The position numbers were made by a program, and so were the translations under genes. The notes beneath the pieces were generated by a model. It ran no database searches, had not been told where the DNA came from, and saw nothing but the letters and a program-made list of their open reading frames with translations. A stretch of DNA of 64,000 nucleotides from Polynucleobacter sp. AP-Nino-20-G2 (GTDB lineage: Bacteria; Pseudomonadota; Gammaproteobacteria; Burkholderiales; Burkholderiaceae). The stretch covers positions 1,285,130 through 1,349,129 of the forward strand of contig NZ_CP061313.1 in assembly GCF_018688235.1 (NCBI RefSeq). The letters are read 5' to 3'. Shown here piece after piece: positions 18,504 through 28,211 of the stretch; the first letter of the stretch is position 1, and every line of letters starts with the position of its first letter.

Positions 18504-20515
18504 GCTAGCAAACTCAGCATAGCAGCTTCATCAATGACTGGCACGCCTAACTCTTCGGCTTTAGTGAGCTTACTACCCGCATCCGAACCGGCTACTACGT
18601 AGTCTGTTTTCTTGGAGACTGAGCCGGCTACTTTGGCGCCCGCTTTTTCAAGAAGGTCTTTTGCCTCGTCGCGCGTCATTGTTGGGAATGTACCCGTGAG
18701 CACAAAGGTTTTTCCAGCGACTGCGGCGCTAATGACTTTTTCTTCTACGGAGAGCTGCATACCAGAGGCGAGCAGTTGCTCGATTACCTCACGGTTATGC
18801 GCCTCTTCCATAAAGCTAGTGATCGAATCCGCAACAACTGGGCCAACATCTTTTACCGTGAGGAGATCGTCCTGGCTAGCATCCATCAGAGCATGCATGG
18901 ATCGATAGTGATTTGCCAGATCTTTGGCGGTGGTTTCACCCACATGCCGAATACCTAAGGCAAAAATAAATCTCGCCAAGGTCGTATTTCTAGATTGATT
19001 AATTGCAGCAATAAGATTGTCTGCAGACTTTTCACCCATGCGCTCCAGATTGGCTAAGGCAGTGAAACCTAAGCGATAGAGATCAGCTGGCGTTCTTACT
19101 AAATTCTGATCTACCAGTTGATCAACAATCTTCTCGCCTAAACCTTCAATATCCAAAGCACGTCTATGGGCAAAATGAATTAATGCTTGTTTGCGCTGTG
19201 CGCCACAGAATAAGCCGCCACTACAACGCGCTACAGCCTCATCGGCCAAACGCTCAATATGAGAGTCACATACCGGACAACGCCTTGGCATAGTGAACTC
19301 GATTGCATCTGCGGGTCTACGCTCTTTGACCACAGATACGACCTCGGGAATCACATCGCCCGCCCTACGAACCGAGACGGTATCGCCAATGCGGACATCC
19401 TTACGCCTTACTTCGTCTTCATTATGCAAAGTGGCATTTGTCACAGTGACACCGCCCACCTCGACTGGGGCCAATCTAGCAACTGGCGTAATTGCGCCAG
19501 TGCGTCCCACTTGCACATCAATACCAAGAACGGTTGTTAGAGCTTCTTGAGCAGGAAATTTATGGGCCAAGGCAAACCGTGGCGCCCTTGAAACAAAGCC
19601 CAATTTAGCCTGCTCAGCAAATGAATTAACTTTGTACACCACGCCATCGATGTCATATGGCAATGAATCCCTTTTTGCGCCGACTTCGTTGTAAAACGCC
19701 AAGATCTCTTGGACCGATCGCAGGACTCTGCGCTCCGAGCAAACAGGCAGCCCTAGGTTTACATAGGCGTTAAGGAGTTCTTCATGAGTGGCCGGTAGCC
19801 AAGACTGCGGTTCTAGTGCACCCAAACCATAAGCGAAGAATGAAAGCGGTCGCTTGGCGGTGATCTTAGAATCCAACTGTCGTAAACTGCCTGCAGCCGC
19901 ATTACGAGGATTAGCAAACTCCTTCTCGCCTTGAGCGGCAGCTTGCGCATTCATTTTCTGGAAGTCTTTGAGATACATGAAGACCTCACCACGCACTTCC
20001 AGCACCACAGGAATATCTTTTCCAGTCAATTTGAGTGGAATTGCGCGGATGGTTTTAATGTTGGCCGTGACATCTTCACCGCTCGCACCATCCCCACGCG
20101 TTGCAGCCCGGACTAAAGTACCCTGCTCATAACGAAGGGATATCGCCAAACCATCAAACTTGAGCTCGCCAGCGTAATCGACTTGTTCTAGATGCAAGCC
20201 CTCACGACAACGGCGATCAAATGCAATTAACTCCGCATCCTCAAAAGCATTGTTCAAGGACAGCATTGGAACAGCGTGCGTAACAGAATCAAATTCCTTG
20301 AGGGCAGCACCACCCACCCTCTGAGACAGTGAATCGGCTGTGATCCACTCAGGATGAGCAGCCTCAATCTCCAATAGCTCACGATATAAGCGATCATATT
20401 CACTGTCAGGAACTATTGGATTATCTAGAACGTAATAGGCATGCTCTAAACGTGCCAGTTCAGATTGCAAGAATGCATAGCGATCCGCTAAATCTGTCGG
20501 ACTATTAAACGACAA
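18500..20515 (-). CDS. ligA: NAD-dependent DNA ligase
   Basis: Seals nicks during replication and repair using NAD+. The 671 residues are in the usual order: Ia domain; adenylation domain with the active-site KFDG (K119); OB fold; Cys4 zinc finger (CPVCDSH and the CSGGLFCGAQ pair, about residues 410-440); HhH repeats; and a C-terminal BRCT domain (about 590-671). It lies 9 bp after the zipA-like gene and is convergent with glnD. Confidence 0.98.
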   Translation of the reverse strand: MSFNSPTDLADRYAFLQSELARLEHAYYVLDNPIVPDSEYDRLYRELLEIEAAHPEWITADSLSQRVGGAALKEFDSVTHAVPMLSLNNAFEDAELIAFDRRCREGLHLEQVDYAGELKFDGLAISLRYEQGTLVRAATRGDGASGEDVTANIKTIRAIPLKLTGKDIPVVLEVRGEVFMYLKDFQKMNAQAAAQGEKEFANPRNAAAGSLRQLDSKITAKRPLSFFAYGLGALEPQSWLPATHEELLNAYVNLGLPVCSERRVLRSVQEILAFYNEVGAKRDSLPYDIDGVVYKVNSFAEQAKLGFVSRAPRFALAHKFPAQEALTTVLGIDVQVGRTGAITPVARLAPVEVGGVTVTNATLHNEDEVRRKDVRIGDTVSVRRAGDVIPEVVSVVKERRPADAIEFTMPRRCPVCDSHIERLADEAVARCSGGLFCGAQRKQALIHFAHRRALDIEGLGEKIVDQLVDQNLVRTPADLYRLGFTALANLERMGEKSADNLIAAINQSRNTTLARFIFALGIRHVGETTAKDLANHYRSMHALMDASQDDLLTVKDVGPVVADSITSFMEEAHNREVIEQLLASGMQLSVEEKVISAAVAGKTFVLTGTFPTMTRDEAKDLLEKAGAKVAGSVSKKTDYVVAGSDAGSKLTKAEELGVPVIDEAAMLSLLA

Positions 20516-20524
20516 AGTAATTCC

Positions 20525-21595
20525 TTAGCTAAAGAGTCTGCTGGCGGTAGAAGAGCCAGCTGGAACACCGCCCTTCTCAAGAGTAGCGTAGAGAACATCT
20601 AAGTGCTGGCGGATGCTAATTACGGCAGCCTCAGTCAGATTAATACCACTGTCATCTACCAAGCGTCCATGGGCAGATTGCGCAATCTCAATGCCTTCGC
20701 CCAACATACGCTCAAAAGCACGCTCTTCATGAGCCACCAATGGCACTTCCAATAAAAGGGTGACTTGCTTAACTGGCTTATTGGGATCTAACTCCGCACT
20801 GGTAAAAATGAATACGCCATTACTCAGGAACTCATAAGCACGACCATTGCGAGATAACTTAAACCCACGCTGACGCATGAGGGCATCAAAATTAGCCCAT
20901 GGATACGCCTCATCAAAGAGAACATTAATACTCAACTGAATATCGCTCTCAGCAGCCATAGCATCTAATTCTTTGGCGCTTTCCAGCATGGTGTTCACGC
21001 TCGGCATATCAATCTGCGAACCCAGCGTTTCAGCAAGCGCCTGAGCTCGAGAACAAAAATCGGAGAGCTCTAAAACTCCAATGGCACCACGACGACTCGC
21101 CAATTGAATGGCCAACTGCAACTCAGAATAAGAGGCATCTGCACGCAAAGCCTCCCAATCCTCGGCCGTATCTACATCTGCATTTAAACCTTCACACATC
21201 CAGCGGGCCGAAGAAGAAACAGTCTCAGCTACCCAAGCATTGATTTCTTCCAAAATTTCAGCGCCACTGATTGCCTGATCAAAACGGAGGGTGATAACGC
21301 AATCAATTCTGGGGTCAATAGAAAAAATTTCAGGCTCAGCCGCTACCGGAAGGCTGATGTCACCGAAAGAAGGTTCTGCGCGCTCATTGGACTCTACAAA
21401 ACCCTGGCCAAAGGAAGGCTCACGAGCAAACCGATCTTCAGCAGAAAATTCACCGGCAGCTCTTGCCTTGCGACGCGCACGAGCATATTTAAAGTTGAGC
21501 ATCACCACTGATATTAAGATCAGCAGGCCAATAACAGCCAAAGCAAACTGCAAGTCAGACAAACCCAATGCTGTCATGATTTGCTCTAAATCCAC
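20525..21595 (-). CDS. zipA: ZipA-like cell division protein (FtsZ-binding C-terminal domain)
   Basis: Probable membrane anchor for FtsZ at the division site. The 356 residues show one N-terminal hydrophobic segment (about 16-35) followed by a basic stretch (KYARARRKARAA), a variable linker, and a C-terminal domain of about 230 residues that resembles the ZipA FtsZ-binding domain by its place and pattern. The smc-zipA-ligA order supports it. The betaproteobacterial version is diverged from E. coli ZipA, so function is partly inferred. The start overlaps no gene; smc ends 1 bp upstream. Confidence 0.8.
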   Translation of the reverse strand: MDLEQIMTALGLSDLQFALAVIGLLILISVVMLNFKYARARRKARAAGEFSAEDRFAREPSFGQGFVESNERAEPSFGDISLPVAAEPEIFSIDPRIDCVITLRFDQAISGAEILEEINAWVAETVSSSARWMCEGLNADVDTAEDWEALRADASYSELQLAIQLASRRGAIGVLELSDFCSRAQALAETLGSQIDMPSVNTMLESAKELDAMAAESDIQLSINVLFDEAYPWANFDALMRQRGFKLSRNGRAYEFLSNGVFIFTSAELDPNKPVKQVTLLLEVPLVAHEERAFERMLGEGIEIAQSAHGRLVDDSGINLTEAAVISIRQHLDVLYATLEKGGVPAGSSTASRLFS

Positions 21596-24500
21596 TTAAG
21601 CTGCCTCCACCATAGATACCGCAGAAGAAATATCCACTGCAACAATGCGGGATACACCCTGCTCTTGCATGGTGACACCAATCAGTTGATGTGCAATTTC
21701 CATGGTGATCTTGTTATGTGAGATGAAAACGAATTGCGTCTTATCTGACATTTTGGCAACCATCTGCGCATAGCGCAAGGTATTCGCATCATCCAACGGC
21801 GCATCCACCTCATCAAGCAAGCAGAATGGAGCTGGATTCAACAAGAAGAGAGAGAAGACCAAAGCGATCGCAGTCAAGGCCTTTTCACCGCCGGACAAGA
21901 GATAAATCGAGCTATTTTTCTTGCCAGGTGGCTGGGCCATTACCTGAACACCAGCATCTAAAATCTCTTCACCAGTCATCACCAGTTCAGCATGACCGCC
22001 ACCAAAGAGTTCTGGGAATAGTTTTCCGAAATGGGTATTGACTTGGTCGAAAGTACCTTGCAAGAGGTCTCGAGTCTCCGCATCAATCTTCGCAATCGCG
22101 TCCGTCAAGGTTTGCATTGCTTCGTTCAAGTCGGCAGATTGCGCATCCAAGAATTGCTTGCGCTCACGTGAACTAGACAACTCATCGAGAGCTGCCATAT
22201 TGACCGGGCCCAAAGACTGAATCTCTGAGTTGAGACGATTCACTTCTGTCTGTAGCGCGCCTACTTTGAGGTCAGGGCTAAAGCTGGCTTCTAGGGCACT
22301 TAAATCCGCCTCGGCGTCAGACAACAATGTAGCAAATTGCTCAAAATTCAAGCGGGCAGCCTGTTCGCGCAATTGCAAATCGACCACTTTGTCACGCATC
22401 GGCTGAAGGCTACGCTCAATTTGCAAGCGAGCCTCATCGGCCTCACGCAATTGATGCAAGAGTGCATCTTGTTCCGTACGAGCATTTGCCAGCGCTGCTT
22501 CGCGGGCACTGCGAGCCAATAGCAAGCCTTGTAACTTATCTTGAGCCTCATCATCGCTGAGAGTTTCAAGCTCTTGTTCTGAAGTAGCCCGCTTATCCTG
22601 AATCTCCATGATCTGCACACGCGCAGTGCTTTGATCGCGTTGCAAGTCAGCAATTCGCTGTTGCAATGAGCGCGTTGCAAATGCGGCCTCCTGGGCTGAC
22701 ATCTCAGAAGAGCGTAAAGATTCACGCAAGCGATCGCGCTCTTGCGTAGCTAACTCTAATTTTTCTTGAGCAAGTGCTAAGCTTTCTTGAAGACCTTGTT
22801 TGCTCTCTTCAGATTGAGCTAACTCTTCAGCAGATTGCTCTTGAGTTTGCTTTAACTGCTCGATCTGCTGACGTAGTTCGCTTAACTCAGCCTGAATTTG
22901 CTCAGCGCGTTGACTGTATTTTTCCTCGGCCTGAGTGAGCTGCATTCTTTCCACTTCAAAGCCATGCACTTCTTGCACTGCCTGCTCAGCAGCAATCCGA
23001 GTTTGCTCAGCAGCCTGGTGAGCCGCTTGGTAGTTAGCAACACATTGATCCAGCTCGCCTTGCAACTCACTCTGAATCAAACGCTGCGCACGTAACTGCT
23101 TCTCAAGCCCTTCCATCTCTTGAGCGCGCGCCAACATACCGGCTTGCTCAGAATCAGCTGCATATAACTGGACGCCAACACGGCTAACCAGGTGACCTTG
23201 TTGAGTTACTAAGGCGCCGCCTGCGGGTAATTTCTCACGACGATGCAAAGCATCTTCCAGGCTATTGGCGATGTAAATATTGTCTAACCACTCTTGCAAC
23301 ACCGCAGAAACACGAGGTGCGCCCGCACTTTGTACGCGCGTAAGCAAGGGCACAAAATCCGCAGGCACAGTGGTATGCGCAGGGGAGATTTCTTCGGTCA
23401 ATAAAATAGCTAAGCGACTTGGTGGCGCATCATTAGCTAAAGTGAGAGTTTCTTGAACGCTCTTTGCTGTGACGGCAGCCAAACGTTCACGCAGGACGGA
23501 CTCCAAAGCCGCTTCCCAGCCACTCTCCACTTTGAGCTCTTGCCATAGACGCTTGCTCTCTTTTAAACCCTTACTCTCAAGCCATGGACCAATTTTGCCT
23601 TGGGCCTGCACGCTGGCCTGCAAAGCAGTTAATGCCGTCAATTTGGCTTCGGTTTGGGCTAACTCTTGGTTAGCAACCTGGATCTGTTGTTGCGCGGTAT
23701 TTCGAGCCTCATCAGCAGCGGGCACGCGTTGTTGCGCCTCTCCTGCTTTTTGTCTTGCCTCATCCACTTTGCGTTGCGCCATGGCATGACGGTCAATCGC
23801 CATTTGCAATGCTTCAGCATCGGGACGACGCATTCCTGCGAGCTCTGCTTCAAGACGTGTATCGCGCCCCTTCAATTCCTCTAATTGAGTAGTGATTGCT
23901 CTAAGGCGCTCACCCAAGCTTGCCAAACGCTGATCGATTGTGGCGAGGTTTTCGCGCGCATCATTGAGTTCGCGCACATTGACTTGATAGGCTTCTTCAC
24001 GACTTGGCATCTGCTCTTGCAAGCCAGCCAAATCAGCCAATAAAGTTTGCTCCTTCTCCGCAGCCAAACTCAGCTCATGTTCAGCCGTGCGCTGAGCCTG
24101 TGCGGCGTCTGTCTCTTGAACTGTCCAGCGCTGTAATTGAGCCTGCAAATCTTGCGACTGCTGTTGCAAACGTTGACGCGCTTCTTGCACATAACGAATC
24201 TGAGACTCCACCTGACTGACATCGGCGTTGGTTTGATACAAATCGCCTTGCGCTTGAGAGACTTTGTCCTGCAATGCGTACTGCTCTGTACGCATCGTTT
24301 CTAATTCGGTTTCAGCATGGCGCATTTTTGCGGTCTGCTCTTCGAGGTTTACCTGAGTATCGCGAATGCCGTTGGCATGGCGCTCCTGCTCTTTGCCAGC
24401 CTCAGTCTGACGTACAAACCAGAGTAACTGTTGCTGCGACTTCATTTCAGTAGAAAGCTCTGCATGACGCTCGGCCACTGTTGCCTGCTTCTCTAAACGA

Positions 24501-25117
24501 GTCAACTGTTGATCCAGCTCACGCAAGATATCTTCAACACGCACCAAATTCTCTTTCGTGTCTTCAAGGCGTGAAGCAGTTTCTTTGCGTCGCTCTTTGT
24601 ATTTAGATACGCCGGCAGCTTCCTCTAGGAAAACACGCAACTCTTCTGGTTTAGCCTCTAAGATGCGATTAATAGTTCCTTGACCAATAATCGCGTAACC
24701 TCTTGGACCCATACCAGTACCCAAGAAAATATCTTGAATATCTTTGCGGCGAACCACTTGGTTATTGACGTAATAACTGGAATTGCCGTCACGAGTTAAA
24801 ACGCGTTTTACACCCAATTCTGTAAATGCACTCCACTGCCCCTGAGCGCGACCATCTGAATTATCAAAAATGAGTTCAACGCTGGCACGACCAGATGGCT
24901 TACGTAAACCCGAACCGTTAAAAATAACGTCTTGCATAGACTCGCCACGCAACTCACTCGCGCGGGATTCACCCAAAACCCAACGTACAGCGTCAATAAT
25001 GTTCGATTTTCCGCAACCGTTAGGGCCTACAACACCGATCAATTGACCTGGCATTTCAAAATGGGTTGGATCGACGAACGACTTAAAGCCGGAAAGTTTG
25101 ATGGATTTCAGTTGCAC
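21596..25117 (-). CDS. smc: Chromosome segregation protein SMC (GTG start)
   Basis: Condensin ATPase that compacts and segregates the chromosome. The 1173 residues have an N-terminal ATPase half with Walker A GPNGCGKSNI (about 31-40), two long coiled-coil arms rich in Q, E and R (about 170-500 and 650-1010), a hinge (about 505-640), and the C-terminal half with the LSGGEKALTAIAL signature and Walker B FCLLDEVDAPLDD. The start is GTG at 25115-25117 (VQLKSIKLSGFKSF); no ATG gives this family N terminus and no clear ribosome site precedes it. Confidence 0.97.
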   Translation of the reverse strand: MQLKSIKLSGFKSFVDPTHFEMPGQLIGVVGPNGCGKSNIIDAVRWVLGESRASELRGESMQDVIFNGSGLRKPSGRASVELIFDNSDGRAQGQWSAFTELGVKRVLTRDGNSSYYVNNQVVRRKDIQDIFLGTGMGPRGYAIIGQGTINRILEAKPEELRVFLEEAAGVSKYKERRKETASRLEDTKENLVRVEDILRELDQQLTRLEKQATVAERHAELSTEMKSQQQLLWFVRQTEAGKEQERHANGIRDTQVNLEEQTAKMRHAETELETMRTEQYALQDKVSQAQGDLYQTNADVSQVESQIRYVQEARQRLQQQSQDLQAQLQRWTVQETDAAQAQRTAEHELSLAAEKEQTLLADLAGLQEQMPSREEAYQVNVRELNDARENLATIDQRLASLGERLRAITTQLEELKGRDTRLEAELAGMRRPDAEALQMAIDRHAMAQRKVDEARQKAGEAQQRVPAADEARNTAQQQIQVANQELAQTEAKLTALTALQASVQAQGKIGPWLESKGLKESKRLWQELKVESGWEAALESVLRERLAAVTAKSVQETLTLANDAPPSRLAILLTEEISPAHTTVPADFVPLLTRVQSAGAPRVSAVLQEWLDNIYIANSLEDALHRREKLPAGGALVTQQGHLVSRVGVQLYAADSEQAGMLARAQEMEGLEKQLRAQRLIQSELQGELDQCVANYQAAHQAAEQTRIAAEQAVQEVHGFEVERMQLTQAEEKYSQRAEQIQAELSELRQQIEQLKQTQEQSAEELAQSEESKQGLQESLALAQEKLELATQERDRLRESLRSSEMSAQEAAFATRSLQQRIADLQRDQSTARVQIMEIQDKRATSEQELETLSDDEAQDKLQGLLLARSAREAALANARTEQDALLHQLREADEARLQIERSLQPMRDKVVDLQLREQAARLNFEQFATLLSDAEADLSALEASFSPDLKVGALQTEVNRLNSEIQSLGPVNMAALDELSSSRERKQFLDAQSADLNEAMQTLTDAIAKIDAETRDLLQGTFDQVNTHFGKLFPELFGGGHAELVMTGEEILDAGVQVMAQPPGKKNSSIYLLSGGEKALTAIALVFSLFLLNPAPFCLLDEVDAPLDDANTLRYAQMVAKMSDKTQFVFISHNKITMEIAHQLIGVTMQEQGVSRIVAVDISSAVSMVEAA

Positions 25118-25292
25118 GGCGTACTTTGCAGGGAAAAAAGGGGTTCAAATAAAGGGGGTAAAAATTAATACTAAAGTGGGAAGATGATAGCAAGCTTAGG
25201 GCTCCCCGCACGGGTTTTTTCCCCACCGATATAATGATTAATCTACATCCAGGGCCAAAACCCCTTAACAATCTGATAGTTAACTGAAAAGC

Positions 25293-26120
25293 ATGAGCCA
25301 ATCACCACAAAGCATCATCGAACAAGCCTGGGAAAACCGCGCAAACCTCTCTCCTGAAGCCGTTTCTGGGGAAATCCGTAACGCCGTTAATGCAGTCCTC
25401 GAAGGCCTCAATACCGGCAATATTCGCGTGGCTGAACGCCGCAGCGTCGGCAAATGGGAAGTGAACCAATGGGTGAAAAAGGCAGTTTTGCTCTCTTTCC
25501 GCCTAGAAGACAACAAACCCATGGGCGCTGGTGGCTATACCCAGTTCTACGATAAGGTGCCCAGCAAGTTCGAAAACTACACCGCAGAAGACTTCGCCAA
25601 TGGCGGTTTCCGCGTTGTCCCCCCGGCCATTGCTCGCCGAGGCTCATTTATTGGTAAAAATGCCGTTTTAATGCCTTCTTACGTCAATATTGGCGCTTAT
25701 GTAGGCGAAGGCACCATGGTTGATACATGGGCAACCGTCGGTTCTTGCGCCCAAATCGGCAAAAACGTTCACCTTTCTGGTGGTGTTGGTATCGGCGGTG
25801 TATTGGAGCCAATCCAAGCTGGCCCAGTCATTATTGAAGATAACTGCTTTATTGGAGCCCGCTCCGAAGTGGTTGAAGGCGTAGTCATTGAAGAAAACGC
25901 CGTGCTTTCGATGGGCGTTTACATTGGTCAAAGCACGAAAATTTATGACCGTGAAACCGGTGAAATCCATTACGGTCGCGTTCCAGCAGGCTCCGTGGTT
26001 GTTCCTGGCTCACTCCCTTCAGCTTGCGGCAAATACAGCCTCTACGCTGCGGTAATCGTGAAGAAGGTCGATGCTCAAACTAGAGCAAAGACAGCTATCA
26101 ACGAACTGTTACGCGATTAA
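25293..26120 (+). CDS. dapD: 2,3,4,5-tetrahydropyridine-2,6-dicarboxylate N-succinyltransferase
   Basis: Lysine/diaminopimelate pathway enzyme that succinylates tetrahydrodipicolinate. At 275 residues it is essentially the E. coli length. It has an N-terminal helical domain, a left-handed beta-helix of hexapeptide repeats (about 100-230), and the family stretch GGYTQFYDKVPSKF. It is divergent from smc across a 175 bp gap that must hold both promoters, and heads dapD-dapE-prmB. Confidence 0.97.
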   Translation: MSQSPQSIIEQAWENRANLSPEAVSGEIRNAVNAVLEGLNTGNIRVAERRSVGKWEVNQWVKKAVLLSFRLEDNKPMGAGGYTQFYDKVPSKFENYTAEDFANGGFRVVPPAIARRGSFIGKNAVLMPSYVNIGAYVGEGTMVDTWATVGSCAQIGKNVHLSGGVGIGGVLEPIQAGPVIIEDNCFIGARSEVVEGVVIEENAVLSMGVYIGQSTKIYDRETGEIHYGRVPAGSVVVPGSLPSACGKYSLYAAVIVKKVDAQTRAKTAINELLRD

Positions 26121-26129
26121 GCCAGCCAT

Positions 26130-27281
26130 ATGAGCGCCACTCTTGAGTTAACTGAAGCCCTAATCGCCTGTCGTTCAGTAACCCCGGCAGATGGAGGTTG
26201 TCAGGAGCTGATTGCCAAGCGACTTCAGGCAATCGGCTTTCATACCGAGAGTGTCGTCAGTGGACCCGAGAATTTTCAAGTAACCAATTTGTGGGCAATC
26301 AAAAAAGGTAGCGCCGGGGATCAAGGCAAAGTCTTGATGTTTGCAGGCCACACTGACGTTGTCCCAACAGGCCCCCTGGAAAAATGGGACAGCGATCCAT
26401 TTACCCCAACAATTCGAGATGGCATGCTCTACGGCCGTGGCGCTGCGGATATGAAAACATCCTTAGCCGGTTTTGTTGTAGCTACCGAAGAATTTGTAGT
26501 GACCCACCCAAACCACAAAGGCTCCATTGCCTTTTTAATCACCAGCGATGAAGAGGGCCCTGCAAATGATGGCACCGTCATCATGTGTGATCGCCTGCAA
26601 AAGCAAGGTCAGCGCCTTGATTACTGCGTGATTGGTGAGCCCACTTCAGTAGATCAATTGGGCGACATGATTAAGAATGGTCGCCGCGGATCGCTTTCCG
26701 GAAAGTTGCGAGTTAAAGGCATTCAAGCGCATATCGCCTACCCTCACTTAGGTCGCAATCCAATTCATCTATCTGCCCCAGCGATTCAATCTTTAGTGGA
26801 GACTGAATGGGATAAGGGCAACCAATACTTTCAGCCAACCAGCTTTCAGATCTCCAATATCCATGCGGGTACTGGCGCTAACAATGTAATCCCTGGCGAA
26901 CTCACGATAGATTTCAACTTCCGCTTCTCAACTGAAAGCAAGCCTGAAGAGCTCCGTAGTCGCCTTGAGAACATTCTTAGCTCTGCTGGTCTAGATTTTG
27001 AGATTGACTGGGTGCTTGGCGGCAGCCCCTTCATTACAGGCGATGGCGATCTAGCTGGCGCGCTCCGCATGGCGATTAAAGCCGAAACTAAACTTGATAC
27101 TGAACTCTCCACCACTGGTGGCACTAGCGATGGTCGCTTCATTGCCAAGATTTGCAATGAGGTAGTCGAGTTTGGCCCACTCAATGCCACCAGCCACAAA
27201 ATCAATGAGTGCGTCATTGTTGATGACGTCGTGCCCCTCAAAAATATTTACCGCAAAACGCTTGAGCAGCTAATTGCTTAA
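26130..27281 (+). CDS. dapE: Succinyl-diaminopimelate desuccinylase
   Basis: Zinc M20-family hydrolase that removes succinate from N-succinyl-LL-diaminopimelate, next but one step after DapD. The 383 residues hold the metal motifs FAGHTDVVPTGP (His, Asp), GRGAADMK (Asp), SDEEGPA (catalytic Glu and ligand) and a C-terminal TSHKINE (His). It starts 9 bp after dapD. Confidence 0.97.
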   Translation: MSATLELTEALIACRSVTPADGGCQELIAKRLQAIGFHTESVVSGPENFQVTNLWAIKKGSAGDQGKVLMFAGHTDVVPTGPLEKWDSDPFTPTIRDGMLYGRGAADMKTSLAGFVVATEEFVVTHPNHKGSIAFLITSDEEGPANDGTVIMCDRLQKQGQRLDYCVIGEPTSVDQLGDMIKNGRRGSLSGKLRVKGIQAHIAYPHLGRNPIHLSAPAIQSLVETEWDKGNQYFQPTSFQISNIHAGTGANNVIPGELTIDFNFRFSTESKPEELRSRLENILSSAGLDFEIDWVLGGSPFITGDGDLAGALRMAIKAETKLDTELSTTGGTSDGRFIAKICNEVVEFGPLNATSHKINECVIVDDVVPLKNIYRKTLEQLIA

Positions 27282-27296
27282 GCCAATCAAAAATTT

Positions 27297-28193
27297 ATGG
27301 ACCCTTCGCCCCAGCAATCGCTCACACTTGATCAATGTATTGATCAAATCGCACAACAACTAGAAGCTGCAGATCTGCATTATGGTCATGGTGCAATTGA
27401 TGCCCAGAGTGAGGCTTTGTGGATCGCCAGCAAGCAACTAGATTTAAGCCCTGCAGACGCACTTGATCATCTTGATCACATCATGAGCGTTGAGCAAATG
27501 AGCAAGGCGCTTGAGGTTACCAAAACCCGCATTACGACACGCAAACCATTAGCCTACATCTTAGGTGAGGCCTGGTTAATGAGTGTTCCTTTCTATTCCA
27601 GCGAACAAAGCATTGTTCCTCGCTCCTGGATTGCTGAGTTGATTGTGGACGGCTCACTTGAGCCTTGGTTACCTGCTGATGGTAAAGCCTTGGACCTCTG
27701 TACTGGCAATGGCTCGCTAGCTATTTTGCTAGCACTAGCCTGCCCAGATATTCGTGTCAGCGCTTGCGATATTAGCCTGCCTGCCCTGGCAGTGGCCTCT
27801 CGCAACCTCGATCGCCACGGGCTAACTTCCCAGGTTGAGTTATTTGATGGCGATCTCTGGGAGGCATTGCCAGAGCCGCATGATGACAATCGTTTTGATC
27901 TCATCATCTGCAATCCACCTTATGTCAATGCAGACTCGATGAACGCCTTGCCGGCTGAATATCATGCCGAACCCGCCCTTGCATTAGCCGGTGGAAATGA
28001 TGGCATGGATCTCATTCGCAAAATTATTGCTGGAGCGCCAGACTACCTCTCTGAGCGTGGTGCGATTTTGATTGAGATCGGCAATGAGTATGAGAACTTC
28101 AAAAAAGCGTTCCCGCAAATTCCTGTCATTTGGATGGAAGTCTCTGCAGGTGACGAGCAGGTGCTACTCATTCAAGCGGAAGACTTGCGTTAA
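27297..28193 (+). CDS. prmB: 50S ribosomal protein L3 N5-glutamine methyltransferase
   Basis: SAM-dependent methyltransferase of the HemK/PrmB group. The 298 residues have an N-terminal helical domain, the SAM-binding motif LDLCTGNGSLAILLA (about residues 130-144) and the catalytic NPPYV motif (about 205-209). The PFYSSEQSIVPRSWIAEL segment favours PrmB over PrmC; it is also not next to prfA. It lies 15 bp after dapE and is convergent with radA. Confidence 0.92.
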   Translation: MDPSPQQSLTLDQCIDQIAQQLEAADLHYGHGAIDAQSEALWIASKQLDLSPADALDHLDHIMSVEQMSKALEVTKTRITTRKPLAYILGEAWLMSVPFYSSEQSIVPRSWIAELIVDGSLEPWLPADGKALDLCTGNGSLAILLALACPDIRVSACDISLPALAVASRNLDRHGLTSQVELFDGDLWEALPEPHDDNRFDLIICNPPYVNADSMNALPAEYHAEPALALAGGNDGMDLIRKIIAGAPDYLSERGAILIEIGNEYENFKKAFPQIPVIWMEVSAGDEQVLLIQAEDLR

Positions 28194-28211
28194 GACTTTC
28201 TAGATACTTGA